NCBI GenBank assembly: GCA_959026535.1
Contig: CAUFMB010000056.1
Span: forward strand, 1 to 12,179
Length of the DNA stretch: 12,179 nt
Source: an uncultured Collinsella sp.
GTDB lineage: Bacteria; Actinomycetota; Coriobacteriia; Coriobacteriales; Coriobacteriaceae
Direction: 5' to 3'
Below are positions 1 to 5,457 of the stretch, piece after piece. Each line of letters begins with the position of its first letter. The stretch's first letter is position 1. The translations under genes and the position numbers were made by a program. The notes beneath the pieces are model-generated. The model worked only from the letters and a program-made list of their open reading frames with translations. It ran no database searches and was not told the DNA's origin.

Positions 1-67
1 CTTAACCCCCGCCCCCAGCCCCGGAGACCCTCCCGGAGGGGCCCAAAAAATATTTTCAAAAAAGTTG

Positions 68-97
68 TTGCGCACCGGACAGACTTCTGTGTATACT
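68..97 (+). promoter_or_regulatory. Promoter of the tRNA-Asp gene
   Basis: A -35-like TTGCGC (68-73) and a near-consensus -10 TATACT (92-97) lie 18 bases apart and end 46 bases before the mature tRNA. An A-rich stretch at 45-63 just upstream could act as an UP element. An alternative -35, TTGTTG at 65-70, would need a 21-base spacer, so the 18-base reading is preferred. Confidence 0.6.
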
Positions 98-143
98 AAT
101 CCCCGCAGCGCACGCGAGCGGAAACAAACGCGAACGACTGCCT

Positions 144-221
<78 letters not shown>

Positions 222-229
222 ACGCAATT

Positions 230-257
230 AAAGCCACGTCTTCGGACGTGGCTTTTT
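230..257 (+). terminator. Rho-independent terminator after tRNA-Asp
   Basis: An 11-bp perfect stem, AAAGCCACGTC (230-240) and GACGTGGCTTT (245-255), closes a TTCG tetraloop (241-244) and runs into a T tract. It directly follows the tRNA 3' end. Confidence 0.9.
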
Positions 258-331
258 GCGTTTGATAGGACCTTGATCCCATCGGCCCCTTTCACCCAAA
301 ACAAAATCCTTCCAATTCCCGGACAAGCTCC

Positions 332-372
332 GTTTGAGACATGTGTTCAAACAAAGCGTTTGTTGCGCAACA
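332..372. promoter_or_regulatory. Cluster of three overlapping dyads upstream of the Rrf2 gene
   Basis: Three short inverted repeats are packed together: GTTTGA (332-337)/TCAAAC (347-352), AACAAA (350-355)/TTTGTT (359-364), and the perfect 12-base palindrome TGTTGCGCAACA (361-372). They end 5 bases before the candidate -35 box at 377, where an operator or activator site would be expected. No protein can be assigned; autoregulation by the Rrf2 protein encoded downstream is one possibility. Confidence 0.4.
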
Positions 373-376
373 CCTG

Positions 377-405
377 TTCAACGAAGCAGGGGGTTAGGTT
401 ATACT
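377..405 (+). promoter_or_regulatory. Candidate promoter of the Rrf2/mutY-like operon
   Basis: A -10 TATACT (400-405), the same hexamer as in the tRNA promoter, sits 17 bases after a weak -35 TTCAAC (377-382). The implied leader before the ATG at 565 is about 150 bases. It contains the palindrome GCTCCGGAGC (519-528) and the hairpin AGCTC-GTTC-GAGCT (526-539). Apart from the upstream dyads, nothing else was recognised in the 259-564 gap. Confidence 0.4.
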
Positions 406-564
406 AAATTGCACTATGGGCCGTTTTTGATGCAAGAGGCTTCAAACACGGCATTCAGTGGGCACCCGTTTTGCTATATGGGCGTCCATACGGTCATTGG
501 CGTCTCGACGTAAGCTCGGCTCCGGAGCTCGTTCGAGCTGTTCCTATTCCTTGAAAGGGGAAAA

Positions 565-1050
565 ATGGACATATCGAGGAAGACTGATTACGCCCTTCGC
601 ATGCTCGCGATGCTTGCCGAGGACCCGGAGCGTCTGCTTTCTGTTCGCACCGCCGCCGAAGAGGTCAATGTCCCGTATTCGTTTGCCCGTTCGATTCAGC
701 ATGGTTTGGTTCAGGCCGGTATTGTGGAGAGCCTGCGTGGCGTCCATGGCGGCATGCGTCTTAAGGTCAGCCCCGACGATGTCACCATCCGCCAGGTCGT
801 TGAGGCCGTTCAGGGCCCCATGGTCATGAACGATTGCACCGCGCCCGATGGCGACTGTGCACGCATGGGCACGTGCTGTTATCATCCCCTGTGGGCCGGA
901 GCTCAAGCGCTGATGCGCGACTACCTCGATTCCGTTTCGCTGGGCGATATCGTCGCTCACCGCCAGTTCCCGGCCGTCGATTCCAAGTTCGCCGACCGCA
1001 ACGCGTTTCCCGAGTACGCCACCTGTGCGTGCGCTTGCCGGGAGGAATAG
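565..1050 (+). CDS. Rrf2 family transcriptional regulator, probable Fe-S sensor
   Basis: This 161-residue protein has the Rrf2 layout. An N-terminal winged helix opens MDISRKTDYALRML, has a recognition-helix region around residues 27-47, and a wing with GVHGG (59-63). A cysteine cluster follows. In IscR and NsrR three cysteines at about 92, 98 and 104 bind a [2Fe-2S] or [4Fe-4S] cluster; here Cys91, Cys98 and Cys104 (plus Cys105) are well placed, with first spacing Cx6C. The C-terminus adds Cys154, Cys156 and Cys158. The length is usual for the family. The start is set by AAAGGGG at 554-560. The mutY-like gene begins 21 bases after the stop, so the two are probably cotranscribed. Regulation of redox, NO or Fe-S functions is likely by family, but the ligand and targets are unknown. 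Confidence 0.9.
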   Translation: MDISRKTDYALRMLAMLAEDPERLLSVRTAAEEVNVPYSFARSIQHGLVQAGIVESLRGVHGGMRLKVSPDDVTIRQVVEAVQGPMVMNDCTAPDGDCARMGTCCYHPLWAGAQALMRDYLDSVSLGDIVAHRQFPAVDSKFADRNAFPEYATCACACREE

Positions 1051-1071
1051 CGCCGCATAAGGAGCATAGCC

Positions 1072-1977
1072 ATGATTCAGGACCCCTTTCGTTCGATGAT
1101 TCGTTCGGAAGGGGTCCTGCGTTATCGCGACCTTCCGTGGCGCCGCACGCGCGACCCGTACATTATTTGGCTTTCCGAGGTTATGCTGCAGCAAACGCAG
1201 GTGCCGCGTGTACAGACGCGTATGCCCGCGTGGCTCGACCGCTTTCCGACCGTACATGCGCTCGCTCAGGCCGCTCCTTCCGACGTTTTGGATGCCTGGC
1301 AGGGGATGGGCTACAACCGGCGTGCCCTGGCGCTTCACAGAGCCGCTCAGTGCGTTATGGAAGACTGGGGTGGGGAGTTTCCACGTGAGACGCGCGACTT
1401 GGTCGCCCTGCCTGGTATTGGCCCGGCGACGGCGCAGGGCATCCGGTCGTTTGCGTTCGATCTGCCGGGTGTGTATCTGGAGACCAACGTGCGCACGGTC
1501 TTTCTGCATCATTTCTTTCCCGATGTGCCGGCCGTTCCCGATCGCGAGCTGGTGCCGTTGATTCAGGCCGCCTGTCCGGCGGCTCCCGGTGCGACGGCGG
1601 ATGAGATCGCTCCCTTTGCCGTGCCGCTCGACGATGCCGACACACCGCGCGCATGGTATTACGCGCTGCTGGATTATGGCGCGTATCTTAAGAAGACGCT
1701 GCCCAATCCGTCCAGGCGCTCGGCGAGCTATAGTCGTCAGTCCAAGTTTGAGGGCTCGCGCCGTCAAAAGCGCGCCCATATTGTGCGCATGCTGCTGGCT
1801 GCGCGCGATGGGCGTCCGGCGGGCATCACACTCGCCGAGGCCGTGGCGAGTGTCAACGAAATGGAGGCGGCAGCAGGTCGCGAGCCAGTCGATCACGATC
1901 TTGTCGCAGGCATTTTGGCCGACCTGGAGCGTGAGGGCTTTTGCCGCGTGGAGGGTGACCGCTGGCTAAGCGTGTAG
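1072..1977 (+). CDS. MutY-like A/G adenine DNA glycosylase lacking the Fe-S cluster
   Basis: A 301-residue HhH-GPD glycosylase. MutY hallmarks are LPWR (21-24), WLSEVMLQQTQV (33-44) with the catalytic-type Glu36, a glycine/tyrosine turn GMGYNRR (78-84) and the helix-hairpin-helix LPGIGPATA (113-121). MutY excises adenine mispaired with 8-oxoguanine. Three departures are visible. The catalytic-type Asp of LDGN is Glu137 (LETN). The four cluster cysteines are absent, since only Cys94, Cys168 and Cys291 occur. The C-terminal NUDIX-like 8-oxoG domain is replaced by a basic segment (about 212-235, NPSRRSA and QSKFEGSRRQ) and a winged-helix-like tail ending ILADLEREGF. The start follows AAGGAG at 1059-1064. 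It is probably cotranscribed with the Rrf2 gene. MutY-family membership is firm; substrate specificity is not. Confidence 0.85.
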   Translation: MIQDPFRSMIRSEGVLRYRDLPWRRTRDPYIIWLSEVMLQQTQVPRVQTRMPAWLDRFPTVHALAQAAPSDVLDAWQGMGYNRRALALHRAAQCVMEDWGGEFPRETRDLVALPGIGPATAQGIRSFAFDLPGVYLETNVRTVFLHHFFPDVPAVPDRELVPLIQAACPAAPGATADEIAPFAVPLDDADTPRAWYYALLDYGAYLKKTLPNPSRRSASYSRQSKFEGSRRQKRAHIVRMLLAARDGRPAGITLAEAVASVNEMEAAAGREPVDHDLVAGILADLEREGFCRVEGDRWLSV

Positions 1978-2091
1978 TCCACCCGAATCTGAAGAACAGG
2001 ATTGTAAGGTTTAGATTTTCGACATGAGGGCATCCTAAAGACAAGGTCGCTCGAAGCCTACGGGCGGCATGTGTTGAAGGGAAGTACACCT

Positions 2092-2631
2092 ATGGATTTT
2101 GAGAACTCTCAGACCAAGAAGAACCTCGAGACCGCTTTTGCCGGTGAGTCCCAGGCGCACACTAAGTATCGCTACTATGCATCCAAGGCCAAGAAGGACG
2201 GCTACGTTCAGATCTCGAATATCTTTGCCGAGACGGCGGGCAACGAGTCCGAGCACGCCAAGCTGTGGTTTAAGTATCTGCACGACGGCGCCGTTCCCGA
2301 CACTCTGGACAACTTGCGTGATGCCGCTGCGGGCGAGAACTACGAGTGGACCACGATGTACGACGAGTTTGCCAAGACCGCCGAGGAGGAGGGCTTTACC
2401 GAGATCGCCGCAAAGTTCCGTGGCGTCGGTGCTGTCGAGCAGGCTCACGAGGAGCGCTACAACAAGCTTGTCGAGCGCATTGAGTCGGGCGAGGTGTTTG
2501 AGCGCGAGGGCGTGAAGGTGTGGAAGTGCCTGAACTGCGGGCACCTGCATGTTGGTGCCGAGGCGCCCGAGGTGTGCCCGGTGTGCAACCACCCGAAGGC
2601 GTACTTTGAGGAGCAGGTGGTGAACTACTAG
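2092..2631 (+). CDS. rbr: Rubrerythrin
   Basis: A 179-residue protein with the classic two-domain layout. A ferritin-like four-helix diiron domain (about 1-135) is followed by a C-terminal rubredoxin domain. Diiron ligand motifs are AGES with Glu19, Glu52-x-x-His55, Glu85, and Glu116-x-x-His119. Rubredoxin cysteines are Cys146-x2-Cys149 and Cys162-x2-Cys165. Rubrerythrin is a cytoplasmic peroxidase that reduces hydrogen peroxide in anaerobes, with electrons passing through the rubredoxin centre. ATG 2092 is chosen because AAGGGA (2077-2082) sits 9 bases upstream; an in-frame GTG at 2071 would place that site inside the gene. Position 88 is Thr where D. vulgaris rubrerythrin has the ligand Glu97, by alignment from memory. 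No clear promoter or metal-regulator box was found in the 1978-2091 gap. Confidence 0.95.
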   Translation: MDFENSQTKKNLETAFAGESQAHTKYRYYASKAKKDGYVQISNIFAETAGNESEHAKLWFKYLHDGAVPDTLDNLRDAAAGENYEWTTMYDEFAKTAEEEGFTEIAAKFRGVGAVEQAHEERYNKLVERIESGEVFEREGVKVWKCLNCGHLHVGAEAPEVCPVCNHPKAYFEEQVVNY

Positions 2632-2650
2632 CGCGTGGCGCTGGCTGCTG

Positions 2651-2750
2651 CGGAGCGCAGGGCGGGAGGCCGGACTACCTTCCCTCCCCGCTCACGGCTC
2701 CGCAGGGTCGCGTTGAGGGAAGGTAGTCCGGCCTCCCGCCCTGCGCTCCG
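2651..2750. repeat. 36-bp perfect inverted repeat with 28-base loop
   Basis: Bases 2651-2686 are the exact reverse complement of 2715-2750, enclosing a 28-base loop. It begins 19 bases after the rubrerythrin stop. The right arm includes the first bases of the terminator-bearing repeat at 2735-2829. Transcribed RNA would form a very stable, G/C-rich hairpin on either strand. No transposase or target-site duplication was recognised. Confidence 0.95.
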
Positions 2751-2829
2751 GCTTCGGGTCGTCGCGTGCTCACTACAGAAAAGCTGATAAGAAGTTTGTG
2801 TGCCGCCCCTTTTGGGGCGGCACGTTTTT
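2735..2829 (+). repeat. Terminator-bearing intergenic repeat, copy 1
   Basis: This stretch matches 3424-3516 closely, with about a dozen differences. It includes an identical core CAGAAAAGCTGATAA, and each copy ends in the same strong terminator stem. The two copies are about 690 bases apart, one after rubrerythrin and one at the end of the next gene. It may be a genus-specific intergenic element. Confidence 0.85.
2800..2829 (+). terminator. Terminator downstream of rubrerythrin
   Basis: The 10-bp perfect stem GTGCCGCCCC (2800-2809)/GGGGCGGCAC (2814-2823) has a TTTT loop and is followed by G and five T. It probably ends rubrerythrin transcription. Confidence 0.9.
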
Positions 2830-2920
2830 GTAGGGGGACTGGTTGGGACGGCACCGTTCATGGGTGGGGTACACTGGGTAGCGACTTTTAGTTTATCTAC
2901 TACCTGATGGGGTGTTTTTT

Positions 2921-4192
2921 ATGGGTAAGAAGTCTCGGGCTCGGGTTGCTGCGGCGGGGACTCGCAAGGATCCTGGTCGTCGGGTCCCTGAGGGCAAAAA
3001 GGCCGATCGTGCCGAGAAGGACAAGAAGGTCGGCGCGCATGCTCATCCTGAGTGGGCGCCCCATTTGAATTCGGCGAGTGAGGACCTGACCGCCAAGCTG
3101 TTTACGATGGTCGAGGTTATCTTGGGCGTGGTGCCCGTGGTGGTCATCGGTCTGTTCCTGGCCTCTAAGGATGCTACGAGTGTGGATAAGCTCACCGATG
3201 TCTTTTCTCAAGACCCCTCGATGGTGGTTACGTTTATCTCGGCGTGTCTGCAGCCGTTTGTGGCGTACATGCTGTACATGATTTATCGCAAATACTGCAA
3301 GGGCGATGCGGGCTTTGCCGCCGGCAACCTGATCGGCCTCTTGTGCTCCGAGATTTTGTTGCTCAATATTCCCGGCGTCATCGGCATGGGCATCTTGTTG
3401 TGGCGTGTCTGGCGCAACGTTGCCCCGCCCTGCGCTCCGGCGTTGAGTCGTCGCATGCTCGTTACAGAAAAGCTGATAATAAGTTTGCGTGCCGCCCCTT
3501 TGGGGCGGCACTTTTTGTGTGGGGTCCCGGTCTTCACAATTTCCGTCAAGCTTTTGGTCAGGTTTTGGTTAGTTGGCGGGTTGGTGGAAGGGCGAAAGAT
3601 TATTCGACAAAAAAGCTCAGAGAAAGTGCTGGTAGGGGAGTTGTTGAGGTTTTCGACAGCTTTTGTCAACAAGAAACTTTGCAGCTATTGCTACGGATTG
3701 CGTTGCCGTGGCCTTGGCGGTGCGGGATGCTGGGCGCAAGCGTCGAATGCTCCGATTTTGGAGGCCAGCATGGATCTGTTTCTTGAGACTCCGCAGCAAC
3801 AAGCTGAGCGCATGTTGCGTCAGCAGCAACGGCTCATGGAGATGCAAATGCAAGGGGTAGCCGCCCAGCTCCCTGCGCAAAATGCCATGCCTGCGGTTTC
3901 GCCTGCGGGCGGATCGGCGCCAGAGAACTATTCCATACAACAAGATTCATATGCGCAGGAGCTTGCGTTCGACAAGCGCCGCACACGTCACCGCCGCGTG
4001 GGCCAGCGCCTGCGCACGTTAGCGATGATTGTGCTGATCCCGTTGGGGCTCGCGGCAATCTTTTTGGCCTCATATGCCCTCACGTGCATTTTCAACGGCG
4101 CCTCACCCAATGAGGTGCTTCAGCACTTGGCAGCTCTCGGCCAGCGCCTAGGCGACGTCATAACAACCATCCGCGCCGGCTGGGAGAGTTAG
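2921..4192 (+). CDS. Membrane protein frame, probably two genes joined by loss of a stop
   Basis: The frame is open from ATG 2921 (423 residues) but looks composite. Residues 1-166 form a credible small membrane protein: a Lys/Arg-rich cytoplasmic head (1-36), then hydrophobic segments at about 61-82, 101-122 and 132-164, ending LLWRVWRN. From residue 167 the frame translates the second repeat copy and its terminator hairpin (3424-3516), then about 250 bases of atypical Cys/Lys/Arg-rich sequence. It then enters what reads as an independent gene at 3770. The expected stop appears lost: a one-base shift would give TGA at 3444. Transcripts stopping at the terminator would contain no in-frame stop. 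The start is preceded by a GATGGGGTG stretch. Function is unknown. I trust the first 166 residues and doubt a true 423-residue fusion. Confidence 0.55.
   Translation: MGKKSRARVAAAGTRKDPGRRVPEGKKADRAEKDKKVGAHAHPEWAPHLNSASEDLTAKLFTMVEVILGVVPVVVIGLFLASKDATSVDKLTDVFSQDPSMVVTFISACLQPFVAYMLYMIYRKYCKGDAGFAAGNLIGLLCSEILLLNIPGVIGMGILLWRVWRNVAPPCAPALSRRMLVTEKLIISLRAAPLGRHFLCGVPVFTISVKLLVRFWLVGGLVEGRKIIRQKSSEKVLVGELLRFSTAFVNKKLCSYCYGLRCRGLGGAGCWAQASNAPILEASMDLFLETPQQQAERMLRQQQRLMEMQMQGVAAQLPAQNAMPAVSPAGGSAPENYSIQQDSYAQELAFDKRRTRHRRVGQRLRTLAMIVLIPLGLAAIFLASYALTCIFNGASPNEVLQHLAALGQRLGDVITTIRAGWES
3424..3516 (+). repeat. Terminator-bearing intergenic repeat, copy 2
   Basis: This is the partner of 2735-2829. 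It begins with the shared CCCGCCCTGCGCTCCGGC and carries the shared CAGAAAAGCTGATAA core and terminator stem. It overlaps the 3' end of the reading frame that starts at 2921. Copy 2 lacks the long 36-bp inverted repeat that precedes copy 1. Confidence 0.85.
3489..3516 (+). terminator. Terminator inside the 2921 reading frame
   Basis: The 10-bp perfect stem GTGCCGCCCC (3489-3498)/GGGGCGGCAC (3502-3511) has a TTT loop and five T (3512-3516). The stem is identical to that at 2800. It should end transcription of the upstream membrane gene although no in-frame stop codon has yet occurred. Confidence 0.85.
3770..4192 (+). CDS. Small Gln-rich single-pass membrane protein, unknown function
   Basis: A probable independent gene of 140 residues in the same frame as the 2921 sequence. 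ATG 3770 is preceded by a good ribosome site, TTGGAGG (3758-3764), 5 bases away. Residues 8-28 are rich in Gln, Met and Arg and likely helical, followed by a Pro/Ala linker. A basic stretch DKRRTRHRRVGQRLR (68-82) precedes one hydrophobic segment (about 83-108). The tail (109-140) is short and possibly amphipathic. By the positive-inside rule the N-terminus should be cytoplasmic. I do not recognise a family. A possible promoter, TTGTCA (3663-3668) with TATTGC (3686-3691), would make it independent of the upstream gene. The alternative is that it is the end of a fused 423-residue protein. Confidence 0.55.
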   Translation: MDLFLETPQQQAERMLRQQQRLMEMQMQGVAAQLPAQNAMPAVSPAGGSAPENYSIQQDSYAQELAFDKRRTRHRRVGQRLRTLAMIVLIPLGLAAIFLASYALTCIFNGASPNEVLQHLAALGQRLGDVITTIRAGWES

Positions 4193-4256
4193 CGTTTGTC
4201 ACATTAGGACTTCTAGGGTGTACGGATTATCGCCACGAGTAGAATCCTTGCATCCT

Positions 4257-4285
4257 TTGGGTCCTGTCGTGCGACTGAATAGTAT
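4257..4285 (+). promoter_or_regulatory. Weak candidate promoter for the nucleotidyltransferase/HTH pair
   Basis: TTGGGT (4257-4262) and TAGTAT (4280-4285) are 17 bases apart and lie just before the start at 4316. Both hexamers are poor matches to consensus, so the call rests on spacing and position. The -10 overlaps the AT-rich dyad that follows. Confidence 0.25.
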
Positions 4286-4303
4286 TATTGAAGATGAATA
4301 ATA
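4283..4303. promoter_or_regulatory. AT-rich dyad, candidate autoregulatory operator
   Basis: A perfect 7-bp inverted repeat, TATTATT (4283-4289)/AATAATA (4297-4303), has a 7-base spacer. It overlaps the candidate -10 and ends just before the ribosome site AGGA (4306-4309). Its base composition contrasts with the G/C-rich surroundings. A repressor site for the HTH-like protein of the operon is plausible; an RNA hairpin limiting translation is the alternative. Confidence 0.45.
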
Positions 4304-4315
4304 ATAGGATTTGCT

Positions 4316-4846
4316 ATGTATAAGCAGGATTTAGAGCAGACTCTTTTGGGCATTGACGAAGAGGCGGAGCTGGAAATAGGTCCAAGAGACGACAGGCCGA
4401 GCGTTGTATTGGTGGGAGGAAGCGCCTTCATGCTAAATGATGTGACGAATCGGTCGGTTACACATGATATTGATGTGTTTGAGGCAGACAGGTGCCTCCG
4501 CGAGATCATAGCTCGATACCCCGAGGTGAATGGTATGGCGGTGGCATATTGTAATCAGATGCCATTCAATTACGAAGATCGTTTGATTCCCTTGAAGATT
4601 GGGGCGCGTTTTATCAGGTACTTTACGCCATCTTTGGAGGACCTGGCGGTGATGAAGCTTTATGCCTATCGTCCGAACGACATCGTCGATCTTCATAGTC
4701 AGGCATTCGTTGACCGACTTGATTGGGATCTGCTCGAGCGGCTTATATTCGACGAGGGAGAGGCTCTGGCATCGTCGCCCTCGGAGCGGAGTTATCAAGA
4801 GATGGTCTGCGCATACAGGCAATACAAAAAGGAGGTGCTCGGTTGA
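4316..4846 (+). CDS. DUF6036/AbiEii-like nucleotidyltransferase, possible toxin
   Basis: A 176-residue protein of the nucleotidyltransferase superfamily. After a strand VVLVGGSAF (30-38, GGS at 34-36) comes THDIDVF, whose Asp51 and Asp53 are the likely metal ligands. Further on, SLEDLAVMKLYAYRPNDIVDL has Lys114, Arg119, Asp122 and Asp125. This resembles the K...R..D..DL motif of AbiEii/DUF1814 toxins and DUF6036 proteins, which act with a DNA-binding partner in toxin-antitoxin or abortive-infection pairs. The stop overlaps the start of the next gene by 4 bases, so translation is coupled. Codons such as ATA, AGG, AGA, CGA and TTA are more frequent than in neighbouring genes, which suggests horizontal acquisition. 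The superfamily is clear; the substrate (NTP, tRNA or protein) and toxicity are inference. Confidence 0.8.
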   Translation: MYKQDLEQTLLGIDEEAELEIGPRDDRPSVVLVGGSAFMLNDVTNRSVTHDIDVFEADRCLREIIARYPEVNGMAVAYCNQMPFNYEDRLIPLKIGARFIRYFTPSLEDLAVMKLYAYRPNDIVDLHSQAFVDRLDWDLLERLIFDEGEALASSPSERSYQEMVCAYRQYKKEVLG

Positions 4847-5406
4847 ATCTGACCTTTGAGGGATTCTTAAAAGGCTATTGCCGAGAGCTATCCGGACAGC
4901 AGTCGCTGAGTTTTAGAAAACTGGTTAAGCAGGCGACGACGGTTGCGCCGCGCGTGGCGGAACCTCTGTTTTTGCTCGCTTTGGCGCAAGGAAAAGCCGA
5001 ATACGTTCTGGGTTTATCCGAGGGCTCGTGGATGGAAGAGGATTACCGAGGCGTTTTGTCCTTGTACGATCAAGCGGGCGGCATGGCGTCTCTATGTGCC
5101 AAAAGTGAGCTCCCCAACCGTTATGCCAACGTTTGGCGTGCGTATAGAGCGGAGAAGGAAAAGCCGGTGGCGGACAGAAGGATCAACGCCCTGATGCGAA
5201 AAAGAACATTGGGAGCGCTAAGGGAATCGGGCGGCACGCGCTACGGTCTCTGCCGCGATTTGAATCTGAATAAGGGAAACGTGTACGCATACTTAGCCGG
5301 CGATGACTCAAAGGTGAGCAGGAAAACGGCGCGCCGCATTATGGAATATGCGGAGGGGAGGGGCACCCAAGAAGGGGCCGGGCGCCCGGTGCGTGTGGCG
5401 GGGTAA
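4843..5406 (+). CDS. HTH-like partner of the nucleotidyltransferase, possible antitoxin
   Basis: This 187-residue frame starts at TTG 4843, which overlaps the preceding TGA (TTGA) and has an excellent ribosome site AAAAAGGAGG (4826-4835) 7 bases upstream; no better ATG or GTG exists. Residues 1-120 are mostly helical with no family I recognise (FEGFLKGYCRELSG, then a hydrophobic AEPLFLLALAQG). Residues 132-171 resemble an XRE/Cro-type helix-turn-helix: TRYGLCRDLNLNKGNVYAYL, then a charged turn and KTARRIMEYA. The short basic tail ends in RPVRVAG. The overlap with the nucleotidyltransferase gene and shared low-GC codon use indicate a unit acquired together. It may bind the dyad at 4283-4303 and neutralise the upstream enzyme; this is inference from operon logic only. 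Confidence 0.75.
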   Translation: MNLTFEGFLKGYCRELSGQQSLSFRKLVKQATTVAPRVAEPLFLLALAQGKAEYVLGLSEGSWMEEDYRGVLSLYDQAGGMASLCAKSELPNRYANVWRAYRAEKEKPVADRRINALMRKRTLGALRESGGTRYGLCRDLNLNKGNVYAYLAGDDSKVSRKTARRIMEYAEGRGTQEGAGRPVRVAG

Positions 5407-5457
5407 GATTGATCGCGGTTTTGATTGATAATCGATTGAGTTTGTTGGGCGGAGTCT

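Noticed and set aside
18..44. G/C-rich partly symmetric sequence at the window start, possibly a terminator
   Set aside because: The arms are interrupted and it is followed by A rather than T on the + strand; the gene it would belong to is outside the window.
430..513. 27-codon frame in the Rrf2 leader (starts MQEASNTAF)
   Set aside because: It has no ribosome site and no run of a regulatory amino acid; chance frames of this size are common. A leader peptide cannot be excluded but is not supported.
544..1896. 450-codon minus-strand frame opposite the Rrf2 and mutY-like genes
   Set aside because: It spans two real + strand genes and their gap, and its product has no recognisable motif.
2071..2091. 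Upstream GTG start for rubrerythrin
   Set aside because: It would add seven residues and place the ribosome site AAGGGA inside the gene; the ATG at 2092 matches the usual rubrerythrin N-terminus.
4723..4842. Upstream start for the HTH-like gene inside the nucleotidyltransferase gene
   Set aside because: The added residues overlap the nucleotidyltransferase frame and lack a ribosome site, whereas TTG 4843 has an ideal one.
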